64,000 nt of DNA from Winogradskyella pelagia (GCF_017581965.1 NZ_JAGEVF010000001.1:372001-436000), one strand, 5' to 3'. Positions 38,259-49,248 are shown, counted from the stretch's first letter. Made by a program: numbers and translations. The notes: generated by a model not told the origin, from the sequence alone.

Positions 38259-38450
38259 TTAAAGAATGCTTACATTGGCAGCAACCATTCCTTTGCGTCC
38301 TTCTTCTTCCGTGTACTCGACATTATCGCCTTCGCGTAATTCTAAACCATTAAGGTTTGATACGTGTACGAAGATGTCTTTTCCTGTTTCTTCGTTTGTA
38401 ATGAATCCAAATCCTTTTGAATCATTGAAAAATTTAACTGTTCCAGTCAT
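38259..38450 (-). CDS. Cold-shock domain protein
   Basis: The 63-residue single CSD binds single-stranded RNA/DNA. RNP1 is seen as KGFGFI at residues 13-18 and RNP2 as DIFVHVS at about 25-31. It acts as an RNA chaperone. It is a single-gene unit with its own terminator; the upstream 160 nt (38451-38610) may hold a structured 5' UTR as in other csp genes but I cannot prove it. Confidence 0.95.
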   Translation of the reverse strand: MTGTVKFFNDSKGFGFITNEETGKDIFVHVSNLNGLELREGDNVEYTEEEGRKGMVAANVSIL

Positions 38451-38610
38451 TGTAAAAAAAATAATAAATTAAAGTGCAAATGTAGGATAATTATAACAGT
38501 CTTTTGTTAACAAATTGTATTTTTTTAATGTGGTTTTAATTAAAACTCTTTGGCTTTAACCAAAGAAAGCTTAGTCCATTTTAAATCTGTGGTACTTTTG
38601 TTTTGTGAAT

Positions 38611-38856
38611 TTATAGCTTCTTCTCTTTTTGTGTTTTCCGCATTTTATCGAGATTTTCTTGGGTAAGCATATAGTCCTTAAAGTCCTTATCCTTCCAACG
38701 GTAATACGAAAAAAGAGGAAATACAACTAAAAAAAGGCCCACAACACCAAAACCAATGAGTTTTTGAGAATAAGACACATCTAAAATAAAACCACAAGTA
38801 ATGCTTGCTAGGGAGGTTAAAAGAGCAATAGCTGTTATTGATTTAATCAATTTCAT
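38611..38856 (-). CDS. Small two-helix membrane protein coupled to CLC
   Basis: The 81-residue protein has hydrophobic segments at about 8-28 and 34-52 and a basic C-terminal tail. Its start overlaps the stop of the CLC gene by 4 nt (ATGA), so it is translated with it and may be an accessory subunit. No known family recognised. Confidence 0.6.
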   Translation of the reverse strand: MKLIKSITAIALLTSLASITCGFILDVSYSQKLIGFGVVGLFLVVFPLFSYYRWKDKDFKDYMLTQENLDKMRKTQKEKKL

Positions 38857-40631
38857 GAGGTAAAATTAATCAATTCGCGCCTGTATGCAGTCAATAATTT
38901 TGATTTAGAGACAAAGCCGTAATATTTATTGTCTTTAATAACCGGAAGATTCCATGCACCAGAATCATGAAATTTTTTCATAACCATTTCCATGGAATCA
39001 TTATTGTATTGAATGTATTCAGGAGGTTTATGCATAAAGGTTTCAACAGTAGTTGAGCTATATAAGGATTGGTCAAACATCACTGTTCTTATATCATCTA
39101 AATATATAATTCCCACAAAATTACCAGTATCGTCAGTTACAGGAAAAAGGTTCCGATTAGACTTAGCCACACCTTTAAGTAGCATATTACCCAATGTCAT
39201 TTCAGGGTGTAATTCTATAAAGTCTTTCTCAATAACCGTATCTAGATTCATTAAAGTTAAAACACTTTTGTCTTTATTTTGGGTTAACAAGGCGCCTTTC
39301 TCTAAGAGTTCCTTGGTGTAAATAGTGTGGTCTAACGTGTTTTTATTGATAATAAAAGACATGGAAGCTGTAATCATTAGCGGAACAAACAATTCATACC
39401 CTCCAGAGATTTCGGCAATTAAAAAAATAGCCGTTAAGGGCGCATGGAGCACCCCTGAAATTAGCCCAGCCATACCGATTAATGTAAAATTTGCTTCAGA
39501 AACCGAAAAACCCAAACCACTGTTATTAATAATCTTTGCCACTACATTTCCCAAGGCGCTTCCCATAACTAAAGTTGGAATTATAATTCCTCCTGTACCA
39601 CCAGCGGCAAAGGTTGTGGTCATTGCAATAGCCTTAAAAATAGTAATACCAATAAGTAATGCAATTACAACCCATATATTGTCTAAGTAGGGATCAAAAG
39701 GTGTGCTACCCAAAGCTTTAATATCATTTCCTAACAATAAATCATTAATAAAACCAAATCCTTCACCATAAAGAGGAGGAATGAAATAGAGCATAGCACC
39801 AATGGCTAATCCTCCAATAATTAGTTTTTGACGCGCAGATTTTAGTTTGTTAAAAATTGATGTTATAGAAAAATAGATTTTTGAAAAGTAGATTGAAGCT
39901 ATACCAGTTCCTATGCCTAAAACAATGTAGAAAAGGGTGTCTTTAATCACAAATTTTTCAGAAACATTAAAATCAAATAACACACTATCTCCAAGAAAAA
40001 AATAAGACGTAATTACAGACGAAACCGATGCAATTAAAAGGGGCAATAAAGAAGCAAAGGTTAAATCTAGACTAAATACCTCAATGGCAAATATTATGGC
40101 GGCAATAGGAGATTTGAAGATAGAGGCAATGGCGCCAGCGGAGGCACAACCAATTAAAAGACTTCTTGTTTTTCTATCTGTATGAAGTAATCCTCCAAGA
40201 GTAGAACTCACAGCTGAAGAAGACGCAATAGCAGGACCTAATAACCCTACTGAACCTCCGAAGCCAACAGTTAAAGGTGCTGTAACAATTGGAAAATACA
40301 TGTTGTGCCTATTAATAATTCCGTTGCGTTTAGATAAAGCATAGAGTATTGAGGGAATAGCGTGTCCGCTAGGTCTTTTTGCAATGTACTGAACAAAAAG
40401 ATAAACTAAAAAGAGGCCAACAATAGGTAGAATAAAGTAAATGCTATTTTGTGAAAGAACGATTCCTTTTTCAAGAATGGCCTCTATCCCAAACGTAATG
40501 TTTTTAATGAAAACAGATATTAAACCAGCTAATAGGCCAATGACCAAGCTTAGTAAAAACACAAAGTTCTTTTCTGAGATATGTCGATATCTCCAAATAA
40601 GTATGCGCTTAAATAAGTTTGATTTTGACAT
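38853..40631 (-). CDS. CLC family chloride channel with CBS pair
   Basis: The 592-residue protein has a CLC membrane domain (1-425) with SGHAIPSIL near residue 89 and a C-terminal CBS pair (about 455-585). Two residues that make CLC antiporters exchange H+ are absent. The gating-glutamate segment reads GSVGLLGP with Leu131 in the Glu position, and the internal site reads FAIEV with Val where E. coli has the second Glu. This favours a passive anion channel, like vertebrate channel-type CLCs. The gene is followed by the coupled 81-residue membrane protein. Confidence 0.88.
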   Translation of the reverse strand: MSKSNLFKRILIWRYRHISEKNFVFLLSLVIGLLAGLISVFIKNITFGIEAILEKGIVLSQNSIYFILPIVGLFLVYLFVQYIAKRPSGHAIPSILYALSKRNGIINRHNMYFPIVTAPLTVGFGGSVGLLGPAIASSSAVSSTLGGLLHTDRKTRSLLIGCASAGAIASIFKSPIAAIIFAIEVFSLDLTFASLLPLLIASVSSVITSYFFLGDSVLFDFNVSEKFVIKDTLFYIVLGIGTGIASIYFSKIYFSITSIFNKLKSARQKLIIGGLAIGAMLYFIPPLYGEGFGFINDLLLGNDIKALGSTPFDPYLDNIWVVIALLIGITIFKAIAMTTTFAAGGTGGIIIPTLVMGSALGNVVAKIINNSGLGFSVSEANFTLIGMAGLISGVLHAPLTAIFLIAEISGGYELFVPLMITASMSFIINKNTLDHTIYTKELLEKGALLTQNKDKSVLTLMNLDTVIEKDFIELHPEMTLGNMLLKGVAKSNRNLFPVTDDTGNFVGIIYLDDIRTVMFDQSLYSSTTVETFMHKPPEYIQYNNDSMEMVMKKFHDSGAWNLPVIKDNKYYGFVSKSKLLTAYRRELINFTS

Positions 40632-40644
40632 AACCTAAAACTAA

Positions 40645-40672
40645 CAAAAAATCCTGCCATAAGACAGGATTT
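40645..40672 (-). terminator. Terminator of aspS
   Basis: The stem AAATCCTG/CAGGATTT with a T-tract on the minus strand lies just after aspS. Confidence 0.75.
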
Positions 40673-40677
40673 AATTA

Positions 40678-42432
40678 TTATGATTCTAAATCTAATTTGA
40701 GATGTAATTCTTTCAATTGTTCCTTGTCAATAACGGCAGGAGCATCAATCATAACATCACGACCAGAATTGTTTTTAGGGAAGGCGATAAAATCTCGTAT
40801 GGTCTCTTGTCCACCCAAAATAGAAACAAGTCTATCTAATCCAAATGCAATACCACCATGAGGTGGTGCGCCATATTCAAAAGCATCCATTAAGAATCCA
40901 AACTGCGCTCTTGCCTCTTCATCAGTAAACCCTAGATGTCTTAGCATTATAGCTTGTGTTGCTTTATCATGAATTCTAATAGATCCCCCACCGATTTCAT
41001 TGCCATTTAAAACTAAATCGTAGGCATTAGCCTTAACATTACCTGGATTTGAATCTAACAATGCTAGTTGGCCAGGTTTTGGTGAGGTAAATGGATGGTG
41101 CATCGCATGATAGCGTTCGGTTTCTTCGTCCCATTCTAATAATGGAAAATCTATAACCCAGAGCGGAGCAAATTCATTTGGTTTTCTCAGACCTAAACGT
41201 TCTGCCAGTTCCATTCGTAAAGCGCTAAGTTGGGCTCGTACTTTATTGGTATCACCTGATAAAACGCAGATAAGGTCGCCTGGTTTGGCACCAGTAACTT
41301 CAGCCCATTTGGCCAAATCTTCTTGGCTGTAAAATTTATCAACCGAAGATTTAAAGCTGCCATCCTCATTATAACGACAATAAACCATGCCTAAAGCACC
41401 TATCTGTGGGCGTTTGACCCAATCAATAAGTTTGTCAATTTCCTTTCGAGTGTAACTATTTGCGCCAGGAACGGCTATACCAACAACAAGTTCAGCAGAA
41501 TTAAATACATTAAAGTCCTTGTGCTGCGCCACCTCATTGAGCTCGCCAAATTGCATTCCAAATCTTATATCTGGTTTATCATTACCGTATAAGCGCATAG
41601 CGTCATCAAAGGTCATCCTTGGAAACTTGTTTACCTCAATACCGTGAGTTTCTTTTATGAGATGTTTTGTCAATCCTTCAAATGTATTGAGGATATCTTC
41701 TTGTTCTACAAAAGCCATTTCACAATCAATTTGAGTGAATTCGGGCTGGCGGTCAGCTCTTAAATCTTCGTCTCTAAAGCATTTTACAATTTGAAAATAT
41801 TTATCCATGCCACCTACCATAAGCAGTTGCTTAAAGGTTTGTGGTGATTGTGGTAAGGCATAAAATTGACCTTCATTCATTCGTGATGGGACTACGAAAT
41901 CTCTAGCGCCTTCAGGAGTAGATTTAATTAAATAAGGTGTTTCTACCTCAATAAAGCCCTCTTCCGATAAATAATTACGAACAGCTTGAGCAACCTTGTG
42001 TCTAAAAATCAAGCTGTCCTTAACAGGATTTCGTCTAATATCGATATATCGAAATTTCATGCGAAGGTCATCGCCACCATCGGTATCATCTTCAATAGTA
42101 AAAGGTGGTACAAGTGAAGCGTTTAAAAGGGTAAGTTCTTTAACCAAAACTTCGACTCCACCAGTTGGGATATTTGGGTTTTTAGAAGCACGTTCTACAA
42201 CAGTTCCTTTTACTTGAATTACGAATTCTCTACCTAATTTTCGTGCCTTATCCATCAATTCCTTAACGGAGCGCTCCTCATCAAAATACAACTGTGTTAT
42301 CCCGTAACGATCCCGTAGGTCTACATAAATCATAAAACCCTTATCTCTAACACCTTGAACCCAGCCTGAAAGTGTCACCTCCGTATTTATATGCGTGGCT
42401 CTAAGTTCACCACAAGTATGACTTCTATACAT
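40678..42432 (-). CDS. aspS: Aspartyl-tRNA synthetase
   Basis: The 584-residue bacterial-type class IIb enzyme has an N-terminal OB fold ([21 protein letters not shown] shortened; key [13 protein letters not shown]). Motif 2 is [19 protein letters not shown] and motif 3 is [15 protein letters not shown] near the end. The GAD insertion domain sits between about residues 280 and 420. It is a single-gene unit. Confidence 0.97.
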   Translation of the reverse strand: MYRSHTCGELRATHINTEVTLSGWVQGVRDKGFMIYVDLRDRYGITQLYFDEERSVKELMDKARKLGREFVIQVKGTVVERASKNPNIPTGGVEVLVKELTLLNASLVPPFTIEDDTDGGDDLRMKFRYIDIRRNPVKDSLIFRHKVAQAVRNYLSEEGFIEVETPYLIKSTPEGARDFVVPSRMNEGQFYALPQSPQTFKQLLMVGGMDKYFQIVKCFRDEDLRADRQPEFTQIDCEMAFVEQEDILNTFEGLTKHLIKETHGIEVNKFPRMTFDDAMRLYGNDKPDIRFGMQFGELNEVAQHKDFNVFNSAELVVGIAVPGANSYTRKEIDKLIDWVKRPQIGALGMVYCRYNEDGSFKSSVDKFYSQEDLAKWAEVTGAKPGDLICVLSGDTNKVRAQLSALRMELAERLGLRKPNEFAPLWVIDFPLLEWDEETERYHAMHHPFTSPKPGQLALLDSNPGNVKANAYDLVLNGNEIGGGSIRIHDKATQAIMLRHLGFTDEEARAQFGFLMDAFEYGAPPHGGIAFGLDRLVSILGGQETIRDFIAFPKNNSGRDVMIDAPAVIDKEQLKELHLKLDLES

Positions 42433-42482
42433 TTCATTTAATTAAGGCTGCAAATTTAAGCAACTTAGCCTATTAACACTAA

Positions 42483-42510
42483 AAAAGCCTTGACAATTGT
42501 CAAGGCTTTT
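42483..42510 (-). terminator. Terminator of the RND operon, perfect palindrome
   Basis: The 28-nt perfect palindrome has arms AAAAGCCTTGACAA and its complement. It is 6 nt after the RND pump stop and can act in both directions. Confidence 0.8.
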
Positions 42511-42515
42511 CGCTA

Positions 42516-45500
42516 TTAATCAACTTTGGTGTTTAGAACAAAAGTGGGTTCATTTGAGATTTTTGGGTCGGAAGTTTTAACTGTTTCGCTTGTTTCCGAG
42601 AACTGACGTTTTGACCACATTTTAAATTTAGTGATTAAGAAAAACAAAATTGGTACTACAATAAGCGTTAAAAAGGTTGCCACAAAAAGACCGTAGATTA
42701 CGGTCCATGCTAGTGGTCCCCAGAAAATCACGTTATCACCTCCGACATAAATATTGGCATCAAAATCACTGAAAAAAGTAAAGAAATTGATGTTTAATCC
42801 AATAGCAAGAGGTATTAAACCTAGAATGGTCGTGATTGCCGTAAGTAATACAGGTCTTAAACGTGCTTTACCAGCCTTAACAACACATTCAAATAAATCT
42901 TTTACGGGTAGGTACTCGTTATCATCTAGATTTAGAGCATCTTTTCTTCTGTCTATAAGCAATTGGGCATAGTCCAAAAGAACAACACCATTATTTACTA
43001 CAATACCGGCCAATGAAATAATTCCCATCATGGTCATCATAATAACAAAAGAAGATCCCGTAATTACAATACCTCCAAATACGCCTATTAAACTCAAGAA
43101 TATCGCTATCATAATAATAGCTGGCTTTGATACTGAGTTAAATTGGAAAATAAGAATGAAGAAAATTAAACCTAGACCTTTGAAGAATGCACCCATTAAA
43201 AAGGATTGTTGCTTATTCTGTTCTTCAATCTGCCCAGTGTAATCTATCTTAATACTATTAGGAAAGTCTGTAAAGGCTTTCATCTCGGTTTTAATTTGGT
43301 CAACGACCGCTGCCGCATCTACAAAACCTGGCGCCAAAGCTGAATACACGGTGACTACCCGTTTAGTATCTCGGTGTTTTATGGCACTAAATCCGGAGCT
43401 ATTACTTTGTTTAGCGAGAGCTGAAACCGGAATTGCCTTTACCTGACCCGAAGCCATATCTCTAAATGTGATATTCTGATTAAATAAGGCACTTTTGTTA
43501 TATCGAATATCTTCACCAAAACGAACGTAAATATCATAGTCATCACCATCTTCTTTATAGATCCCAGCTTTAGAACCAAATAGTGCATTTCTGAGTTGCA
43601 TTCCAACTTGTCCAACACTAACCCCAAGTTCACCTGCTTTTTCGCGATCTACTTCCACACTCATAGAAGGCTTATCTTTGTTAACATCTATTTTAAGTTC
43701 GTCAACACCAGGCACATTCCGAGTGTTGATGAAGCGACGCATTTGTTCGGCTGTAGCAATCAATTCATCATAATTGTCCCCTTGTAGCTCAATGTTTATT
43801 GGAGCTCCGGCAGGTGGCCCAGCGATATCTTTTTCTACTGAAATCAATACGCCAGGGTAAACCCCTGTTAAGGCTTCCTGCACTTTTTGACGTAACAATT
43901 CACTGTCTTGACCTCGACGGTATTTATATTGTCGCATGGTCGCCGTAATTTTACCTCGATGAGGCATTTCGGCCTGAGAACCGCCATCAGTTTGCGGATT
44001 TCCGGCTCCTTCACCAACCTGTGAAACTGCAGCTTCCACCATGTAATTATAACCATTATCCAGATACGTATCTTCATTTAAAATTTGATAGACACGCTGT
44101 TCTATTTCTTTAGTTATTGAATTTGTTTTATCAATATCGGTTCCTTCAGGATATTCGATATAAACAATGATTTGATTGGGCTTGTTATCGGGGAAAAACT
44201 CCACCTGTGTGCGTTGAGAAGCTATGGAAGCACCAAAACCTCCGAAGGCAACAAATAAAAGAATAAAGGTGCCTACGGCTATACTAACTGGTTTCCATCC
44301 ACTTAATGCACTACGGAGCGTATTTTCATAAGCACTCTCAAGCCATGTTAATATTTTTCTTTGGAAATAATTTGCGGCGCCTCTTAAAAATAAACGATAA
44401 ACCCAAAGCATTAGGGCTGTAAAAAGCATAACACCACCAAGACCGCGATAAGGTCCGCCGATAACAAGTATGAGTAAACCTAAACCACCAACAATTGCAG
44501 AAATTGAAATGATACGTTTTAAAGGCATTTCTTTATCCTCAATGGTCATAAACTGTGACACCAGAACTGAATTGAAGAAAATAGCAACAAATAATGAAGA
44601 TCCTAGGACTACAGAGAGGGTCACAGGGAAGTAAATCATAAATTGACCAAATAAGCCTGGCCACAAGCCTAGAGGAACAAAAGCGGCAACTGTTGTAACA
44701 GTAGATATGATAATAGGAAAAGCAATCTCGCCGATACCTTTTTTAGCGGCCTCAATGCGTGAAAGCCCTTCTTCATCCATTAAGCGATAGACATTTTCTA
44801 CAACTACAATTCCATTATCTACGAGCATACCAAGTCCCATAATAAGACCAAAAAGTATCATTGTATTTAGAGTGTAACCTAAGGCGCTTAAAATCATCAA
44901 AGACATAAACATAGACATAGGAATGGCAAACCCAACAAAAAGCGCATTTTTAAACCCTAGGAAGAACATTAAAACGGTTACTACCAATATAATTCCGAAG
45001 ATGATATTATTGACTAAATCGTCAACTTGCCCAATGGTTTTGTCTGATAAGTCGTTGGTGATGGTAACTTCTAAATTTTTTGGAAAATAATTTTCTTGCG
45101 CCTCTTTTACAATAGTTTTTATTCGCTCTGCCGCTGCTACCATGTTCTTTCCTGAACGCTTCTTAACATCTAGCATTACTACCTTTTTACCGTCTTTTCT
45201 GGCGTAAGTCGTTTTGTCTTTTTCTTTAAATGTTACCGTTGCTAAATCTCGTAAATAGATAGGTTGATTATTTTCTGATTTTACGACAAAGTTGTAAAGG
45301 TCTCTTGGTTCTTCAATTTCACCTAAAACTCTTATAGTTCTGCGTTGTCCGCTTGCAATGAGGTTACCAGCAGAAGTAGTAACATTACCGCGATTTATGG
45401 CATTGATTATATCATCGAAGCTAACTTGCATAGCTGTCATTTTATAGACGTCTACTGCAACTTCAACTTCTTTTTCTTGAGCACCTCTAATATCTGCTTG

Positions 45501-46061
45501 TTTAATTTCTAATAAATCTTCAATATCATCTTGAAGATATTCTGCATAATCTTTTAACTTCTGGATAGGGTAATCTCCAGTAAGATTAATGTTTAGTATC
45601 GGGAGCTCCTCAGACATGCTCAGATCAAATACGTTTGGATCTACTTTAGCACCATTAAACGTTGGCCAATCTTCACCTGCTGTTTCAGTATCTATTTCAT
45701 CCTTAACCAATTGTTTCGCCACCTCTACATCCATATCATCATCAAACTCAACGATAATTATGGAGTAGTCTTCTTGAGATGTTGAAGTAATCTCGACGAC
45801 GTTAGTTACGGTTTTAAGTTTGTCTTCTAAGGGGTCAGTTATTAGTTTTTCTATGTCTTCCGCGGTATTCCCTGGATAGACAGAGCTAATGTATATTTTG
45901 GTTTCTTTTATTTCAGGAAAATCCTCACGAGGCATGCTAAAATAAGCTGTTATTCCTAAGATAAGGATAAACGCCATTAACACATACATTGTGGTTTTAT
46001 TGGTAATCGCCCAAGAGGACAATTTAAATTCCTTATCTATGTTTTTCTTTTTTTTGGCCAT
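42516..46061 (-). CDS. RND efflux pump permease
   Basis: The 1181-residue inner membrane pump has a first helix (MYVLMAFILILGITAYFSM), two large periplasmic porter regions, and the RND signature GLIMGLGMLVDNGIVVVENV with conserved Asp near residue 415. A second half has GIISLAGIVVNNGVVLLDYA. An unusual 80-residue insertion between the halves adds extra helices. It is longer than AcrB (1049). It forms the terminal gene of tetR-tolC-adaptor-RND; the substrate is unknown. Confidence 0.94.
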   Translation of the reverse strand: MAKKKKNIDKEFKLSSWAITNKTTMYVLMAFILILGITAYFSMPREDFPEIKETKIYISSVYPGNTAEDIEKLITDPLEDKLKTVTNVVEITSTSQEDYSIIIVEFDDDMDVEVAKQLVKDEIDTETAGEDWPTFNGAKVDPNVFDLSMSEELPILNINLTGDYPIQKLKDYAEYLQDDIEDLLEIKQADIRGAQEKEVEVAVDVYKMTAMQVSFDDIINAINRGNVTTSAGNLIASGQRRTIRVLGEIEEPRDLYNFVVKSENNQPIYLRDLATVTFKEKDKTTYARKDGKKVVMLDVKKRSGKNMVAAAERIKTIVKEAQENYFPKNLEVTITNDLSDKTIGQVDDLVNNIIFGIILVVTVLMFFLGFKNALFVGFAIPMSMFMSLMILSALGYTLNTMILFGLIMGLGMLVDNGIVVVENVYRLMDEEGLSRIEAAKKGIGEIAFPIIISTVTTVAAFVPLGLWPGLFGQFMIYFPVTLSVVLGSSLFVAIFFNSVLVSQFMTIEDKEMPLKRIISISAIVGGLGLLILVIGGPYRGLGGVMLFTALMLWVYRLFLRGAANYFQRKILTWLESAYENTLRSALSGWKPVSIAVGTFILLFVAFGGFGASIASQRTQVEFFPDNKPNQIIVYIEYPEGTDIDKTNSITKEIEQRVYQILNEDTYLDNGYNYMVEAAVSQVGEGAGNPQTDGGSQAEMPHRGKITATMRQYKYRRGQDSELLRQKVQEALTGVYPGVLISVEKDIAGPPAGAPINIELQGDNYDELIATAEQMRRFINTRNVPGVDELKIDVNKDKPSMSVEVDREKAGELGVSVGQVGMQLRNALFGSKAGIYKEDGDDYDIYVRFGEDIRYNKSALFNQNITFRDMASGQVKAIPVSALAKQSNSSGFSAIKHRDTKRVVTVYSALAPGFVDAAAVVDQIKTEMKAFTDFPNSIKIDYTGQIEEQNKQQSFLMGAFFKGLGLIFFILIFQFNSVSKPAIIMIAIFLSLIGVFGGIVITGSSFVIMMTMMGIISLAGIVVNNGVVLLDYAQLLIDRRKDALNLDDNEYLPVKDLFECVVKAGKARLRPVLLTAITTILGLIPLAIGLNINFFTFFSDFDANIYVGGDNVIFWGPLAWTVIYGLFVATFLTLIVVPILFFLITKFKMWSKRQFSETSETVKTSDPKISNEPTFVLNTKVD

Positions 46062-46084
46062 GGGTAGTTAGATTTTTTGTGGTC

Positions 46085-47269
46085 TTATGATTGACGATCT
46101 ATCTTAACGCGTTGTCCATTTTTAACGCTTCTTGCACCTTCTTTTATTAACTGCATATTTGGTTGAAGCCCAGAAATAACCTCAATGATATCGCCTTGGG
46201 TTTTTCCTGTTTTAATATCTATCCGTTCTACAGTTCCCATATTATTACTAATATCTTTTAGTGCAAAAACATATTGAGAACCTCCCGCATCTTCTGAAAT
46301 AATATTTTGGGGTATGAGTATAGCGTTTTCATTGGTGTAATCATTAATCCTTAAGCGTGCTGTAAGATTTGGCTTTATATTACTGTCTTTTTCGGTTACA
46401 GGGACTTCTATAGTGTAAGTTCTATTAGACGGATTGATATAGTCACTCGCTTGGCGAATAGTTGAGGACATCGTTTTTCCTAAAAACGGAAATTCAATAT
46501 CAACAGTTTTACCTTTGGTAACATCTGCCACATAGCGCTCTGGCACATCTGTTTCTATATACATATTATTTAGATTGACCAGGCGCATCAAAGACAGTCC
46601 TGCAGCAACGAGGTTGCCTTGTTCAATAAAAATTTCGTCAATTGTTCCTGAGATTGGAGCTGTTACCTTGGTTTTTGCAAGTTGCTGATTCATTTGGCTT
46701 ATAGCTTCAGACTGCGCTTCATAATTAGATTTAGCTTGTAAATATTGTATCTCACTTCCTATATTTTGCTCCCACAAGCGCTTTTGACGCTCAAAAGTTG
46801 TTTTGGCTAGGTCGCGTTGTATTTTCATTTGAGCTATTTGTTGAGATAAACCACCGTCGTCAATCTTTGCTAATACCTGACCTTTAGATACTTTTTGACC
46901 TTCTTTTACGAAAACCTGGGTCAACTGACCATTGAATTCTGAACTAATAGTGACAACACTTTTTGTGGTTACATTTCCTTGTAATTCTATAAAATGGTAA
47001 AATGGTTCAGCTTCAGAGATTACAGTTGTAATTAGCGGTAACTTGCTGTTCTCGTCAAGTAAGGCAATGCGATCATTTAATTGTTTTAATTGTGCTGAGA
47101 TTTCTTGTTGTGCTGCGTAAAGCTCGTCTTTTTTTGCCTTGATGGAGTCTAGATCTTTGGAGTTAAGAACTTTTTCTACACTAATTTTTGAGGCATCGAT
47201 AGTTTCTTTTCCGCCGCAAGAAATAAGAGCTAAACTTGTTAGTACTAATAAGATATATTGGAATTTCAT
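46085..47269 (-). CDS. RND periplasmic adaptor (HlyD/AcrA family)
   Basis: The 394-residue lipoprotein (LVLTSLALISCGG, Cys18) has a coiled coil at about 35-75 and 165-205, a lipoyl/barrel-sandwich domain (GQLTQVFVKEGQKVSKGQVLAKIDD, key KEGQKVSKGQ) and a C-terminal beta-barrel. It joins the RND pump to the TolC channel. The genes on each side are 23 and 32 nt away. Confidence 0.94.
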   Translation of the reverse strand: MKFQYILLVLTSLALISCGGKETIDASKISVEKVLNSKDLDSIKAKKDELYAAQQEISAQLKQLNDRIALLDENSKLPLITTVISEAEPFYHFIELQGNVTTKSVVTISSEFNGQLTQVFVKEGQKVSKGQVLAKIDDGGLSQQIAQMKIQRDLAKTTFERQKRLWEQNIGSEIQYLQAKSNYEAQSEAISQMNQQLAKTKVTAPISGTIDEIFIEQGNLVAAGLSLMRLVNLNNMYIETDVPERYVADVTKGKTVDIEFPFLGKTMSSTIRQASDYINPSNRTYTIEVPVTEKDSNIKPNLTARLRINDYTNENAILIPQNIISEDAGGSQYVFALKDISNNMGTVERIDIKTGKTQGDIIEVISGLQPNMQLIKEGARSVKNGQRVKIDRQS

Positions 47270-47301
47270 TTCATTAATTTTTTTAGTGGATAGATGGCTT
47301 A

Positions 47302-48642
47302 TTAATTTGGGCGGTTTAATACCGTTTCAAGTTGTGTTTTATTAGTGATAACATTTAACATGGACTGTAAGTACTCCGACTGCGCATTATATAATTGGGT
47401 TTGTGCTTGTCTCAGTTCAAAACTAGAACCAATACCCTCAAAGAATTTTGTTTCATTTTTCTTTTCAATACGCTCGGCCAGTTTTAAATTCTGTTTTTTA
47501 ATGTCATAATCTTCAATGGAAAACTGGTAATCGCTTTTAGCACGTGCTATTTCTAGTCTAATTTGTTGCTCTAGCTCTGTTAGACTCTCTTCAGCAATTT
47601 CTAATTCAATTTTGGCGCGCTGGGTTTTTGCCGTTCTGCCGAGGGAACTAAAAATGGGGATATTTAGATTAATACCAAAAGCAGAAAACCCAGACCAGTT
47701 TTGGTCCGAGTCTAAAAAAGTAAACTCATTACTAAAACCTAAATAACCACCATTAATAAAACCTGTTAATTGCGGTAAAGCTTTACTTTTTTCTAATTTT
47801 ACCAACAACTCTTTGGAGGTTTTATCGTTTTCTGCAATCATGTAATCTATATTATCTTCTACATTTTCTTCGGCATTTAAAAGTTCTAGCGATATATTGG
47901 TTTCCGCGAGGTTTTCTAAAGAATCAGTTAGTACAGTATTGGTGTTTACATCTATGCCTAAAGTTATATTGAACATTTGATACGCGATGGTTTTAAGGCG
48001 TGTGGCATTTTTTAACAGACTTTCAATACCAGATAAAGTGATTTGCAATTGCTCAACACTTTCTTCTTCTTCAAGTCCGTTTTCGTAAATCTTTGTAGTC
48101 TCATCTAGGTTCTTTCTAAGAACATCTCTGTTTTTGACAAGAATGGCTTCACTTTCAATAGCCAATAAAACATTGCCATAGGCATTGATTACGTTTTGTC
48201 TTACTTGAAGTTCTGTTTTTTCTTTCGCATTTTTTGAAATTTCTAAAAAAACCTTAACAGATTGAAGACCTACAATATAAGAACCATCGAATATCAACTG
48301 ATTTAAAGTTGCCGAGGCACTTACATTTTGTTTGGTTCCGAATATGACCTCTTCAAAGTCTCCGGGATTACCACCGAAGAATTCGGCAGGGACTACAGAT
48401 ACTTGTTGTTCTAAAAAGTTTTGATAATTAATGTTTCCGTCTATTTGAGGTAAACCCGTAGCTATGGTCTCCCATTTTTGTTCTTCTGCAGCCGCAACAT
48501 CTCTTGAAGCATTTTTTACATTTCTGTTATTTTCTAAGGCATAAGTGATAGCCTCTTCAAGACTAAAGCTTTGTATCGCCTCTTGTGCTTGGCCAAAACC
48601 ACCAACAAAAATGACCAGAAGGATTGAGATTATTTTTTTCAT
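47302..48642 (-). CDS. TolC family outer membrane channel
   Basis: The 446-residue protein has a signal peptide (MKKIISILLVIFVGGFGQAQ) and the two OEP repeats with long helices (LSLEEAITYALENNRNVKNA-like start; ELRQAQTQLYNAQSEYLQS near the end). It forms the exit duct of the efflux system. It starts 3 nt after the TetR stop. Confidence 0.94.
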   Translation of the reverse strand: MKKIISILLVIFVGGFGQAQEAIQSFSLEEAITYALENNRNVKNASRDVAAAEEQKWETIATGLPQIDGNINYQNFLEQQVSVVPAEFFGGNPGDFEEVIFGTKQNVSASATLNQLIFDGSYIVGLQSVKVFLEISKNAKEKTELQVRQNVINAYGNVLLAIESEAILVKNRDVLRKNLDETTKIYENGLEEEESVEQLQITLSGIESLLKNATRLKTIAYQMFNITLGIDVNTNTVLTDSLENLAETNISLELLNAEENVEDNIDYMIAENDKTSKELLVKLEKSKALPQLTGFINGGYLGFSNEFTFLDSDQNWSGFSAFGINLNIPIFSSLGRTAKTQRAKIELEIAEESLTELEQQIRLEIARAKSDYQFSIEDYDIKKQNLKLAERIEKKNETKFFEGIGSSFELRQAQTQLYNAQSEYLQSMLNVITNKTQLETVLNRPN

Positions 48643-48645
48643 TTA

Positions 48646-49248
48646 TTAGTATGATTTGTTGATGAAATTATTAAGTATGGCCATTCCTTTGTCAGTTACA
48701 ATGGCTCTTAAATGGTATTCTAAGTAGCTCTCCATAAGATATTCCATCTGAAATTGCTGTGGAGGGAAAAACATATTGTCTTTTATGCCTGTCATACCTG
48801 TAAAGTACATGCGTGAAATAAAATCAACGTCAATGGAGTCTCTAAAAACACCTGTTTCAACACCGTCCTTTAAGCTCTCCTCTACCGATGAATGCATTTT
48901 TTCGAACTGTTTCATTTTAAGTTGGGTATAAATCTGAGGATAGTATTTTTTAAGCTGATGTTGGGGCGATGCCTTTTCGTTTTTTAAATGATGCATCACA
49001 AATAGCTTAATAGAGTACAGCTCTTCAATTGGGTTGGGTGCATTATCACAAATATCGTCAATGCCATTACAGATAGTATCGAAGAGGTGAAAGGTTACGG
49101 CCTCAACCAGTTTAGTTTTGTTTGGAAAGTGTACATATATAGTTTTTTTTGATATGCCCATAGTATTGGCAATGTCATCCATGGTAACGCTCTTAAACCC
49201 AAGATTTAGAAACAGTTCCGCTGAGGTATGTATGATTTTGTTTTTCAT
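48646..49248 (-). CDS. TetR family transcriptional regulator
   Basis: The start is set at ATG 49246-49248 (MKNKIIHTSAELFLNLGFKSV), the standard N-terminus; a longer frame from 49386 would cross the divergent polyprenyl synthetase start. The HTH is VTMDDIANTMGISKKTIYVHFPNK at about 18-45 (key MDDIANTMG, KKTIYVHF). The 200-residue protein is most likely a local repressor of the efflux genes it precedes, released by an unknown ligand. Confidence 0.9.
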   Translation of the reverse strand: MKNKIIHTSAELFLNLGFKSVTMDDIANTMGISKKTIYVHFPNKTKLVEAVTFHLFDTICNGIDDICDNAPNPIEELYSIKLFVMHHLKNEKASPQHQLKKYYPQIYTQLKMKQFEKMHSSVEESLKDGVETGVFRDSIDVDFISRMYFTGMTGIKDNMFFPPQQFQMEYLMESYLEYHLRAIVTDKGMAILNNFINKSY

